DNA of 64,000 nt. Origin: Siphonodentalium dalli. Taxonomy: Eukaryota; Mollusca; Scaphopoda; Gadilida; Siphonodentaliidae. Of the stretch, positions 36,136 to 48,021 are shown one piece after another (position 1 is the stretch's first letter; every line of letters begins with the position of its first letter). The stretch lies in the NCBI GenBank assembly GCA_032622095.1, contig CP136068.1:164443465-164507464 (forward strand), read 5' to 3'. Both the position numbers and the translations under genes were made by a program. The notes under the pieces are model-generated. The model ran no database searches. It saw only the letters and a list, made by a program, of their open reading frames with translations, and was not told the DNA's origin.

Positions 36136-36840
36136 CCTTACTCGTATTTAATTTCGCGCAGTACTATTTTTCGCGCACCCATCGGTGCGCGAATTTAAAA
36201 CTGAGCGAAATATAATACGACTCATAAGTTTATACCAAAGGAATATAAGAGGGTTATTTTAGATAGAATATAGACAGTTATATTTACATGCGGAGAAACG
36301 AATCTTAACGACATTATCCATATGTATAGGATAATACACGTAAAGCATTTAATCATAGTTCGATCTTTCGTGTTGAAATGCTTCTAAGAAATACAAATAT
36401 TGTAGCCTGGAGGGACACGAATGCACTCTTTCACAACCCTGCATGGGGTGACACTGTGGTCAATCAATCTGAATTAGTTATGCATTCAAACCACGCAACT
36501 AACAGTTGATTCTTTCTGAAGTCAGCAAGTCAAGTCAAGTTCAGTTCCAGGATGTCCATACATATGTATTAAATACCAGCATGATAAATTGTACCATGCA
36601 TGCATATATATAAGCACGCATCTTCACAATGAAATGATGATGCAGTTGTGTTATATTTTATTCCAGGTTGTCTTTATATATACACATGTATCATTAATGA
36701 TAATTAAGAACTGAAACTGTCATCAGATATAAGACATTTACGAACATATTTCTGTCAGTTTTGAATTCGCGCACCACCAGGGTGCGCGAATTCAAAACTG
36801 AGCGAAAAATAGTACTGCGCGAATTTAAATACGAGTAAGG
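36136..36840. mobile_element. 705-bp MITE with TA target duplication
   Basis: The left end CCTTACTCGTATTTAA is matched by its reverse complement at the right end (ending acgagtaagg at 36840), and the similarity runs about 45 bases inward. TA lies directly outside both ends (36134-36135, 36841-36842). Each terminal region also contains an inner hairpin built on cgcgcacc/ggtgcgcg. TA duplication and long TIRs without coding capacity suggest a Tc1/mariner-type MITE. Confidence 0.75.
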
Positions 36841-36842
36841 TA

Positions 36843-37827
36843 TATATGTAATAAACAGAATAATCAACAGGCTGCGGTGATTACGTGATATAACGCACTC
36901 AGTAGCTGTACTAACTTGTAAACTCCTTCATTCGGGTTTCTGTCAGGTCCATCCACCTTGTGACGTAATCATTGAATCCAGTTGATTGATCTCAATATAA
37001 GTAAGTTCCATAGTATTCATTCACATTGTGATTTCTCTCAAGTCAACACTGAGCGTAAAATTAATGTAGTCACTTTATCGACTTTCGGCGACACTTTATG
37101 CAGTAGCTCCCACATTCCCGGGGTCCCGTTATTGGCGTAACTGGCATCACACACTTTTACATCCATTGTGTGCATGCTATTTAAAATGTACCAACACATA
37201 TCAAAATGAAAAATACAAAATGCTGAAGTGACAATTTCATACTGACCAAATTAATAAGTGCATGTCTCAGGTTTTCACAGATACGAGTAAAATAAATTAG
37301 AGATGTCGGACCTTAAACACGAGATTTGTGAGTAAATCTGTTATCTAATAATCATCTTTACTCCACAATGAAAATCAGTTATATATGATGTTGGGTATAC
37401 AAGTCATTACATATTTGAATTTCTGCGAAACCTTCGCGAAATTGAGGGACCAACTGTATAAAGTGAAATGCGTGACTTTAGCAAAACTAAAATGAATGTG
37501 TCACTTTAACACCTTGAAACCATGTGTTCAAATAGAGTTAAATGGCTCAACGATAGATAACCATACAGAAACTTAAGTTCAGAAGTGAGTGAAGTTCTTC
37601 ACTGTTGTTATACGCAGCAGACAGTCGCAATCACCTGCATATACTTGTAAATATGTGTTTTTCCCCCATTCTCTTACACGTGTCTACATGTATAATTATG
37701 CACTTAATGCCCTGTCGACTTCTTGTGTCTCCGTAAGCCAGACGAATAACTGTAAGCACTCCCGCACTGGCACAGCTGTTTCTTATGTTGGTGTATGGTT
37801 ATCGAGTGCTCCCGAAGCGCTTACTTG
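36843..37827. other. Unannotated stretch downstream of the zinc-finger exon
   Basis: No repeat unit or gene stands out. If the zinc-finger gene on the minus strand is real, its following intron would lie here. Confidence 0.4.
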
Positions 37828-38199
37828 CGAGCGAAAATAAGACAGCATGTATCACCTTTTAGTTTCTGTTCTACTTCACAAGTTACTGAGTGTTGGCGGC
37901 ATCCATATTTGCTTGAAAATCCCTTTGAGCAATGTACACATGTATATGGATGCAGCTCGCTGTGGGTGTTCATGTGGTCCATGAAACGTTGGCGATCTTG
38001 GTATTGCTTCACGCATCCCTCTCCCATGCAGGTGTACTGCGCCTCTGTTTCAGCTGGATGACTACTCGCCATGTTGCAGTCCATATCCCATTTCTCGTGA
38101 CGTTGCACTTATAGTTTCCTCCTCAACTGACACATCCAGAATATCCTCCACCTGAGCCGCATTTGCCTCTTCGTCACTGCTCAGACTTGCGTCAGCCAT
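37828..38199 (-). CDS. C2H2-type zinc-finger exon, frame interrupted
   Basis: On the minus strand a frame open from 38108 downward contains two fingers. Counting from 38108, they are C27-x4-C32-x12-H45-x3-H49 and C57-x2-C60-x12-H73-x3-C77, joined by a SELHPY linker similar to TGEKPY. The exon runs to CGCAA followed by GTAAGC, a good splice donor at about 37828; reading on gives a stop. Upstream, ATG at 38199 starts an acidic, typical regulatory N-terminus (MADASLSSDEEANAAQVEDI) that is offset by one base from the finger frame and stops at 38062. The two frames overlap for about 47 bases. Either a single-base indel separates them, or the finger protein starts at an internal ATG (38084 or 38072) below an upstream frame. 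It is probably a DNA-binding protein; partners are unknown. Confidence 0.6.
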
Positions 38200-39517
38200 T
38201 TTCGCTGCAATAGAGATGTTTAATTATAGCAGCGATGTAGTCGGATTCCTTATGTCGAAAAAAATGGTCGCGCGTTTTTGGAATGTTAAAAGCGATATGT
38301 GAACGGTTTCTATACCACCAGTGTGTCTATTTTCAAAATCTACCTGTTTCCATCTTGAAATTTTAGTGGAAACAGGTTTTTGAGTGGCTTTTATTTGTGT
38401 ACCCCTTTATTTTTTTCCGTCCACCTGGTAATAAAAAGCATGCTTTTACCCATGGCTAGTTTGGTAAGTGGCTTGCTTTGTTCCCGGAAACTGAAAAACA
38501 TGGAGAGATGTTGCCACAAATTACATAATTGTATATCTTAATGTGAAATTTTTCATAAAATCATCAGAAAATTGTATTTATGACCGCATTTTCAATTTTC
38601 TTTCCCAAATATTAAGATATTCTTAGAATCAGCTACATCACAGATACACGAACTTAAACAATCCACAATGATATCTTGATCATATGCCAGAAGCAGAACT
38701 CAGATACATCGATGTTTGGTAAAGATATCGCAGAAAAGCTAACCCTACCCCCACCCTCGCTGATTTCACGAAAAGTCAGATTCCTTTGGTCGAACAATAT
38801 GGTCGCGGAATTTCGGAATGTTAAACACGACACGCGAATGGTTTCTTTATCAATAGCATGTCTACTGTCAGAGTATATCTGTTTCCAGTTGAAATTTTAG
38901 TGGAAACATTTTGTTGTTGTAATGTTTTAAGAATTTAAAGAGCGTTTACTTATATTACACAATATTAATCATCATACTTAGACTTCTGGTGAAATGCGTG
39001 AGTTGAAATTTGACAAAAGCATCAAATATGGAAGGTTACTTTCCGAGTCGACCTGTTTCCAGTCTGACATTTTAGTGGCAACAATTTTTTTGGACGGGTT
39101 TTAAGAATTTAAAGAGCGTTTCCTGGTTGTAAAAAATATTAACTAACACGATTAGCCTTATCATGAATTGTGCGAGTTGAAATTTGGCTCAAATATCAAG
39201 TATGACTCTGAAATATATTTTTGAGAATGTTTGTGTCGTCAGATAAGTATACAAGGGTACAGTTGCGATCAAAATATAACATTGTACTCTATGGGGAGTT
39301 TGACAATTTACTCAAATGTTTACAGTGATGCCACTTAATGGCTATCATATATGCAATGCTCTATCATGTAATCTAATGTAACTATATGTGACTTAACAAA
39401 AATAATGGTTCACATGCATTACTCAGTGACAATGTCCACTATTCTACAAATGTAATCTTTATCAAGACTAAAGTTTCAGGATGTCGTTTTAAATTGATTG
39501 ATGGTGATTTATCAAAA
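38200..39517. other. Degenerate repeats built on a gtttcca...ttttagtgg motif
   Basis: cctgtttccatcttgaaatt plus ttagtggaaacag occurs at about 38343, with diverged copies at about 38878 and 39051. The 100 bases before the first two copies also align (gattcctt, atggtcgcg, ggaatgttaaa). Between them the sequence is AT-rich and non-coding. Confidence 0.55.
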
Positions 39518-39521
39518 TTAA

Positions 39522-39990
39522 AGGTACTCAACCCGATAAAACTCCTCTCAATTACTATTTCAATGGCTTCGGGTGTCAAAAATATTTGATTCGAGTCGAG
39601 GAAGTCACCCATCAAAGCTCAGATTTGTTAGATATCGATTTTATAAATCTATTATTTTTCATTATCGGGAATACTATCTGGCCCAGAACTCAATCAAAAT
39701 TGCGTTAAAATTACCACTTGATTATAGAGTTATCCATCCTTGTCTGTTTGAATAGATTTGAGGTACACATCCAGAGCAGATTACGGCAGTTATTGGTACT
39801 CATCTCGAGAACATAACAAATTTGAAAAATCAATATCTAATAACTCTGAGCTTTGTTTGATGGGTTCCTCGACTCGAATCAAATATTTTTTACCCCCAAA
39901 GCCAAAGAAATAGTAATATAGGATCCTCTGATCGGATTGTTGTTGTTGGAATCTGTTGAGATGGGGACCCTCTTTACGGGTTGAGTACCT
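39522..39990. mobile_element. 469-bp MITE with TTAA target sites
   Basis: The ends are AGGTACTCAACCCG (39522-39535) and its reverse complement (39977-39990). TTAA stands directly outside both (39518-39521 and 39991-39994). The terminal inverted similarity extends about 120 bases, through gattcgagtcgagga and its complement. TTAA duplication is characteristic of piggyBac-type elements. There is no transposase frame. Confidence 0.75.
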
Positions 39991-40095
39991 TTAATGTTTA
40001 ATGCCAGGACGAAGTATCGCATACTTGTCGGGAAGATCGAATGAAAGCGAGAGATCGAAGGCATTGGAATCCACAACTTTACTCCAGCGAAGCAT

Positions 40096-40706
40096 GTTCA
40101 ACTCCAAGTCAATTACACACACTACATGGTCACTACAAGTCACTCCAAGTCAATTACACACACTACATGGTCATATACAGTTCACTCACTCAATTGTCTC
40201 AAGCATTAACCAGCGTCACAGGTTGGCAAGTCATATATGGTTTCGGGAGTTGCCAGTGTTGGGGCATATTCAACTCCAAGTCAATTACACACACTACATG
40301 GTCATATACAGTTCACTCACTCAATTGTCTCAAGCATTAACCAGCGTCACAGGTTGGCAAGTCATATATGGTTTCGGGAGTTGCCAGTGTTGGGGCATAT
40401 TCAACTCCAAGTCAATTACACACACTACATGGTCATATACAGTTCACTCACTCAATTGTCTCAAGCATTAACCAGCGTCACAGGTTGGCAAGTCATATAT
40501 GGTTTCGGGAGTTGCCAGTGTTGGGGCATATTCAACTCCAAGTCAATTACACACACTACATGGTCATATACAGTTCACTCACTCAATTGTCTCAAGCATT
40601 AACCAGCGTCACAGGTTGGCAAGTCATATATGGTTTCGGGAGTTGCCAGTGTTGGGGCATATTCAACTCCAAGTCAATTACACACACTACATGGTCATAT
40701 ACAGTT
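40096..40706 (+). repeat. 131-bp tandem array, left part
   Basis: Units containing caactccaagtcaattacac, ttcactcactcaattgtctc and ggtttcgggagttgccagtg repeat with an exact 131-bp period (same point at 40237, 40368, 40499 and 40630). Copies are nearly identical. The array is cut at 40706 by the Foldback element and resumes at 44613-44676 at the same point of the unit. Confidence 0.95.
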
Positions 40707-43700
40707 GGGACATGACAATCTGCGGGATGGGATGGGATATGGGACAAAACGACAATCTGCGGGACATAATTTCAAATTGCGTGGGACGGCCGATATCTCG
40801 ACGAATACAAGGCGTATGGGGCTCATTGTGGTGTCTAACGAAAGGCCCACATTCGCCCTATCCAAATATATTAACCCCGCCACTAACCGGATACCAGAAG
40901 TTGCATTATTTGATCGACAACTGACCTAACATGGGGTGGAATTTGGGATAGAATGACAATCTGCGGGACAGGATTTTCAAATTGCGTGGGACGGCCGATA
41001 TCTCGAGGAATACAGCGCGTAGAGGGCTCCTTTGGTGTCTAACGAAAGGTCCACATTCGCCCTATCCACACATATTAACCACGCCACTGACCGGACACAG
41101 GAAGTTACATTATTCGGTCGACAACTGACCTAACATAAAATGCCACAAACACGAAAAACTGCGTTCGACATTAATGTTTAGAATTTAGATTTCTCGATGA
41201 ATACGCTAGCAAACAACAAGTTTTAGCTACAATATGGCTGTTTTAGTGCGAATATTGTAGTGGCGAACACGCAAACACGCGCCGATAAAACAGCTAAAAA
41301 TAGACTCGATCTTTACAATTACAGGATCGATTTCAGCTGGTATATGCAATATAATGGGGCGTATGGTATATCAAAATGTAGGATTAGACACAGGGAATGT
41401 ATTGTTTTTTAAATGGGTCCACAAGGCGGTGAAATTGTTGCAGAAATTCGCTCCAAGATATTCGCACTTATTTTTATTTCAGTTGTGACTAAAAGCCCAG
41501 ATGCCGGAGCCCGGCGACTAAAAGCCAAGTTAAAAAATAGATCAACTGGTTTGAACGAATGAATATGTCAATGGTAAGACTATTCAAAAGAATATTCAAA
41601 TCAAATAGTGTTTATAGACTTAAAAACTTATGTGTCTTCCATTCATATGCGGTGGAGGTTCTCATATTATCTGCCAGTCATACGCGGGGGAGGTTCTGAT
41701 ATGAACATATTATCTGCCGGTCATACGCGGTAGAGGTTCATATTATCCGCCGGTCATACGCGAGGGAATTTCTCATATTATCCTCCGGTCATACGCGGGG
41801 GAGGTTCTGATATGAACATATTATCTGCCGGTCATATGCGGTGGAGGGTCATATTATCCACCGGTCATACGCGAGGGAGGTTCTCATATTATCCTCCGGT
41901 CATACGTTGGGGAGGTTCTCATATGAACATATTATCCGCCGGTCATACGCGAGGGAGGTTCTCATATTATCCACCGTTCATACGCGAGGGAGGTTCTCAT
42001 ATTATCCTCCGGTCATACGTAGGGGAGGTTCTCATATGAACATATTATCCACCGGTAATACGCGGTGGAGGTTCATATTATCCGCCGGTCATAAGCGAGG
42101 GAGGTTCTCATATTATCCACCGGTCATACGTGGGGGAGGTTCTGATATGAACATATTATCCGCCGGTCATATGCGGTGGAGGTTCATATTATCCACCGGT
42201 CATACGTAGGGGAGGTTCTGATATGAACATATTATCCGCCGGTCATACGCGGTGGAGGTTCTCATATGAACATATTATCCGCCGGTCATATGCGAGGGAG
42301 GTTCTCATATTATCAACCGGTCATACGCGAGGGAGGTTCTCACATTATCCTCCAGTCATACGTGGGGGAGGTTATCATATTATCCTCCGGTTATACGTGG
42401 GTGAGGTTCTCATATGAACATATTATCCACCGGTCATACGCGAGGGAGGTTCTCATATGAACATATTATCCCCCGATCATACGCGGGGGAGGTTCTCATA
42501 TGAACATATTATCCGCCGGTCAAATGCGGGGGAGGTTCTCATATTATCCGCCGGTCATACACGGTGGAGGTTTATATTATCCCATGGTCATACGCAAGGG
42601 AGGTTCTCATATTAACTGCGGTCATTCGCGGGGGGTTCTCATATTATCTGCCGGTCATATGCGGGGGAGGTTCTCATGAAAAAATCATCCGACGGTCATA
42701 CGCGGTGGAGGTTTATATTATCTGCCAGTCATACGCAAGGGAGGTTCTCATATTATACGCCGGTCATACGCGGGGAGGTTTGCAAATGAACATATCATCT
42801 GCCGATCATACGCGTGGAGAACCTCCCCCGCGTATGACCGGCGGATTATATGTTCATATGAGAACCTCCCTCGCGGATAATATGTTCATATGAGAACCTC
42901 CCCAACGTATGACCGGAGGATAATATGAGAACTTCCCTCGCGTATGACCGGTGGATAATATGTTCATATGAGAACCTCCACCGCTTATGACAGGTGGATA
43001 ATATGTTCATATGAGAACCTCCCCCACATATGACCGGAGGATAATATGAGAACCTCCCCCACGTATGACTGGAGGATAATATGAGAACCGCCCTCGCATA
43101 TGACCGGCGGATAATATGTTCATTTGAGAACCTCCACCGCGTATGACCGGCGGATAATATGTTCATATGAGAACCTCCCCTACATATGACCGGTGGATAA
43201 TATGAACCTCCACCACGTATGACCGGCGGATAATATGTTCATATCAGAACCTCCCCCACGTATGACCGGAGGATAATATGAGAACCTCCCTCGCGTATCA
43301 CCGGCGGATAATATGAACCTCCACCGCGTATTACCAGCGGATAATATGTTCATATGAGAACCTCCCCTATGTATGACCGGAGGATAATATGAGAACCTCC
43401 CTCGCATATGACCGGTGGATAATATGAGAACCTCCCTCGCGTATGACCGGCGGATAATATGTTCATATGAGAAACTCCCCAACGTATGACCGGAGGATAA
43501 TATGAGAACCTCCCTCGCGTATGACCGGTGGATAATATGAACCTCCACAAACGTATGACCGGCGGATAATATGTTCATATCAGAACCTCCCCCGCGTATG
43601 ACCGGAGGATAATATGAGAACTTCCCTCGCGTATGACCGGCGGATAATATGAACCTCCACCGCGTATGTCTATAAACACTATTTTATTTGAATATTCTTT

Positions 43701-44612
43701 TGAATAGTCTTACCATTGATATATTCATTCGTTCAAACCAGTTGATCTATTTTGTAACTTGGCTTTTAATCGCCGGGCTCCGGCATCTGGGCTTTTAGTC
43801 ACAACTGAAATAAAAATAAGTGCGAATATCTTGGAGCAAATTTCTGCAACAATTTCACCGCCTGGTGGGACCCATTTAAAAAGAATACATTCCCTGTGTC
43901 TAATCCTACATTTTGATATACTATACGCCCCATTCTATTGAATATACCAGCTGAAATCGATCCTGTAATTGTAAACATCGAGTCTATTTTTAGCTGTTTT
44001 ATCGGCGCGTGTTTGCGTGTTCGCCATTACAATATTCGCACTAAAACAGCCATATTGTATAAAAACGAATGCACAGTATTCCACTGCGTTATTTGATACC
44101 AAAAACTTGTTGTTTGCTAGCGTATTCATCGAGAAATCTAAATTCTAAACATTAATGTCGAACGCAGTTTTTCGTGTTTGTGGCATTTTATGTTAGGTCA
44201 GTTGTCGACCGAATAATGTAACGTCCGGTCAGTGGCGTGGTTAATATGTGTGGATAGGGCGAATGTGGACCTTTCGTGAGACACCAAAATGAGCCCTCTA
44301 TGCGCTGTATTCCTCGAGATATCGGCCGTTCCACGCAATTTGAAAATCCTGTCCCGCAGATTGTCATTCTATCCCAAATTTCACCCATATTAGGTCAGTT
44401 GTCGATCAAATAATGCAACTTCTGGTGTCCGGTCAGTGGCGGGTTTAATGTGTGTGGATAGGGCGAATGTGGGCCTTTCGTTAGACACCAAAAATGAGCC
44501 CCCTACGCCTTGTATTCCTCGAGATATCGGCCGTCCCACGCAATTTGAAATTCTGTCCCGCAGATTGTCGTTTTGTCCCATATTCCATCCCATCCCGCAG
44601 ATTGTCATGTCC
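40707..44612. mobile_element. 3.9-kb Foldback-type DNA transposon (giant palindrome)
   Basis: Two long arms in inverted orientation meet near 42819. Each arm has an outer single-copy part of about 943 bp (40707-41649; 43669-44612) starting ggacatgacaatctgcggga, and an inner tandem array of 34-43-bp units (ggtcatacgcgggggaggtt, ctcatattatccgcc, with or without an 8-base atgaacat insert). The element is flanked by identical 9-bp direct repeats, TATACAGTT at 40698-40706 and 44613-44621, and sits inside a 131-bp array. Long inverted arms with internal tandem repeats and a 9-bp duplication define Foldback elements, relatives of Mutator-like transposons. No transposase frame is visible; open frames across the arrays reflect the repeats. 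Confidence 0.85.
41650..43668. repeat. Inverted pair of 35/43-bp tandem arrays inside the Foldback element
   Basis: From 41650 to about 42819 the units read forward (ggtcatacgcg, gaggttctcatattatcc). From about 42820 to 43668 they read as the reverse complement. Two length classes differ by the presence of atgaacat. The left arm holds about 1170 bp of array and the right about 850 bp, so array length has changed independently in the two arms. Confidence 0.92.
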
Positions 44613-44676
44613 TATACAGTTCACTCACTCAATTGTCTCAAGCATTACCCAGCGTCACAGGTTGGCAAGTCATATT
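44613..44676 (+). repeat. 131-bp array, remainder right of the Foldback element
   Basis: tatacagttcactcactcaa continues the unit interrupted at 40706. The array ends about 64 bases later at caagtcatat. Confidence 0.9.
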
Positions 44677-44974
44677 TTGTGTCGCTTACAATAGATCTAC
44701 GCGTGTATGGATGACCTACTTTTCTCGACGATTGCGTCGCAATTAATACAATGCGAAACAACTATGGCTAAGTCATAATAAAACGATATTTGCACCTGAC
44801 GTCAATGTTTATACGATATGTTTAGTCATGATCAATCAGTCCCATATACATGTATGTTCGAAGAATGTCCTGAGAATAACACCGCCTAAACCTGTTAAAA
44901 TACCAGCATATATATGACGGTTTAATTTCAGCTATCATCCGATCTTTGACAGCTTTTTCCCGATCATACCATGT
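44677..44974. other. Unannotated spacer
   Basis: No gene or repeat is recognised between the array end and the inverted dispersed repeat. Confidence 0.4.
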
Positions 44975-45598
44975 TTTCTCATTGCTATATTCGTCCCATT
45001 TTTTCTCGGTAGTGCCCTCCGTCAAACTAAATTTTCACCAAAAAATATAGCTTTGATGGTTGGGTTTACCCACCCAAATCGATTCTCAATATATTTGCCT
45101 ATAATTTCAATCGGTTTCCCGAAGTAAAGGTCTTGGTTTGCAAAAGTTATGGAGATTTAAACAGGAATTTTAACTTTTTCGAGGCAAAAGCTGTGATAAA
45201 AGTATTGAAGGGACGCGATTATGCGATATTATTAACTAGGCAATCATACTTACTGTTTGTTGGGTCTTTTCTTCGATGATTAAAGCAAAAAAACAGTTAA
45301 GAAAATTTCATTCTGTGCTTTGACAAACCACATTTTCCAGTCTACCCCTCGTACGGGAATTCCCGAGGTTAACAGCTCTACACCGACCCACAGTAATACA
45401 CCGATCGGCACACATAGGGTGAATAGAACATATCTCATCTAATAACTATGATACACTCACATTTTCACTGATATTCAATGTCGAGGAAATTCCACAGACA
45501 CATATGTCATGTGTCATTTCTACACACTTTTGTTTAAGATCAAATTTAAAACATATTGTGCGGAATATATACACATTTGTTCTAAAAGTGCAGTTGTC
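44975..45598 (-). mobile_element. Dispersed repeat, copy 2 (inverted relative to 34326-35087)
   Basis: It is the reverse-complement counterpart of copy 1, sharing ctcggtagtgccctccgtc, tttgatggttgggtttaccc, tgataaaagtattgaaggga and ccgatcggcacaca. It lacks the internal segment found only in copy 1. No coding capacity is seen. Confidence 0.8.
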
Positions 45599-45629
45599 AC
45601 CAAAATGAGAGTGTTGGACACCTTTGTTT

Positions 45630-46147
45630 AAGATGGATTATATCTTCTGTAACATGATTGATATAGTTTCCTGGGTATAAAATAATAAAACATGAATCGA
45701 AGACTCCTGTCCGGAAATTTTATTAGGATTTGTTTTCATATAAAATAACTCTGCCCCGATCAATAATTGTCCCTAATATTCACGACCGTCTATTATATTT
45801 TGCGTGTTTTTGTTATATTAAATATTAAAAATAAGCATATGCTACATTCTAGATCTTATCTACTTGATTCGGACGTAATATATCAATATATACAATCAAT
45901 TGGAGACATTTCGAGGCACGCATTCGTTCGGAGCAGCTAGTTAGTGGCCTACATCTAAAAGTTATTAATATAGAAAAAATATGTGTCCCCTTAAATTGTT
46001 ACTATATTTGTCACATTATAATAAAATATCGAAATGAAATAAATATAAATTGATAGAATCGTATCCGGGCAGGGATTTCCAACTCATGTATTATTTCATA
46101 CCCAGGAAACTATCTAAAATTTGTTATATAAAGAGATAATCCATCTT
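45630..46147. mobile_element. 518-bp MITE with about 65-bp inverted ends
   Basis: aagatggattatatcttctg at 45630 is matched in reverse complement by the sequence ending gataatccatctt at 46147. The arms share agtttcctgggtat and then a run through taataaaacatg versus catgtattattt. TTAA occurs at the left edge (45628-45631) and TTGA at the right, compatible with a decayed TTAA site but not proof. The interior is AT-rich and non-coding. Confidence 0.6.
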
Positions 46148-46499
46148 GAATTGTACTTGAACAGTGCGCGCTATAGGCTCTCTTAATAACACTAGTCAAG
46201 CCAGGGTTTAGCACATATTATGCAATGACTGTTTTTGAATTGGGTTATTTCTCTTCACCCAGATTCACTCATTGTCGGTGGGCTTCTAAAAGGTCGTACC
46301 CTAGGAAAATAAAAATTTTCAGGAGAAACAAGAAACTATTTATCTCTGGAACTAGAATTGGTATCTTCAAATAACTTTAAACAATAACACTTTATATCAT
46401 AGTTGTTATAATATACCTTTCATACACTTTCATATTCATTATCTTCCATGCAGTTGATGAAAAAAAACCCCCGATTTTTACGATATTTCAGAAGGAAAA
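46148..46499. other. Unannotated spacer
   Basis: No gene is seen. The phrase atgactgtttttgaattggg near 46220, followed by acccagattcactcatt, has a diverged counterpart near 63730, indicating a shared old repeat. Confidence 0.45.
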
Positions 46500-47980
46500 A
46501 ATATAAATCTGTAACATTATACTGAGATACGACATTTAATATAAATCTGTAACATTATACTGAGATACGACATTTAATATAAATCTGTAACATTATACTG
46601 AGATACGACATTTAATATAAATCTGTAACATTATACTGAGATACGACATTTAATATAAATCTGTAACATTATACTGAGATACGACATTTAATATACATCT
46701 GTAACATTATTCTGAGATACGACATTTAATATAAATCTGTAACATTATACTGAGATACGACATTTAATATAAATCTGTAAGATTATACTGAGATACGACA
46801 TTTAATATAAATCTGTAACATTATACTGAGATACGACATTCAATATAGATCTGTAACATTATACTGAGATACGACATTCAATATAGATCTGTAACATTAT
46901 ACTGAGATACGACATTTAATATAAATCTGTAACATTATACTGAGTTACGACATTTAATATAAATCTGTAACATTATACTGAGATACGACATTTAACATAA
47001 ATCTGTAACATTATACTGAGATACGACATTTAATATAAATCTGTAACATTATACTGAGATACGACATTTAATATACATCTGTAACATTATTCTGAGATAC
47101 GACATTTAATATAAATCTGTAACATTATACTGAGATACGACATTTAATATAAATCTGTAACATTATACTGAGATACGACATTTAATATAAATCTGTAACA
47201 TTATACTGAGATACGACATTTAATATAAATCTGTAACATTATACTGAGATACGACATTTAATATAGATCTGTAACATTATACTGAGATACGACATTTAAT
47301 ATAAATCTGTAACATTATACTGAGATACGACATTTAATATAAATCTGTAACATTATACTGAGATACGACATTTAATATAAATCTGTGACATTATACTGAG
47401 ATACGACATTTAATATAGATCTGTAACATTATACTGAGATACGACATTTAATATAAATCTGTAACATTATACTGAGATACGACATTTAATATAAATCTGT
47501 AACATTATACTGAGATACGACATTTAATATAAATCTGTAACATTATATTGAGATACGACATTTAATATAAATCTGTGACATTATACTGAGATACGACATT
47601 TAATATAAATCTGTAACATTATACTGAGATACGACATTTAATATAAATCTATGACATTATACTGAAATACGACATTTAATATAAATCTGTAACATTATAC
47701 TGAGATACGACATTTAATATAAATCTGTGACATTATACTGAGATACGACATTTAATATAAATCTGTAACATTATACTGAGATACGACATTTAATATAAAT
47801 CTGTAACATTATACTGAGATACGACATTTAATATAAATCTGTGACATTATACTGAGATACGACATTTAATATAAATCTGTAACATTATACTGAGATACGA
47901 CATTTAATATAAATCTGTAACATTATACTGAGATACGACATTTAATATAAATCTGTGACATTATACTGAGATACGACATT
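46500..47980 (+). repeat. 38-bp tandem array, about 39 copies
   Basis: The unit atataaatctgtaacattat plus actgagatacgacattta repeats with a constant 38-bp period. Copies are very uniform; the main variants are atagatct, tctgtgac and attattct. No unit-length change is evident, which suggests recent homogenisation. All frames contain stops. Confidence 0.97.
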
Positions 47981-48021
47981 TTAGTTTTGACGATTTATTT
48001 GGTCACCGAACTGATGAAAAT

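Noticed and set aside
41812-43578. HTRGRFSYYPPVIR-type repeat proteins
   Set aside because: They occur in both Foldback arms as mirror images and come from the 35/43-bp arrays.
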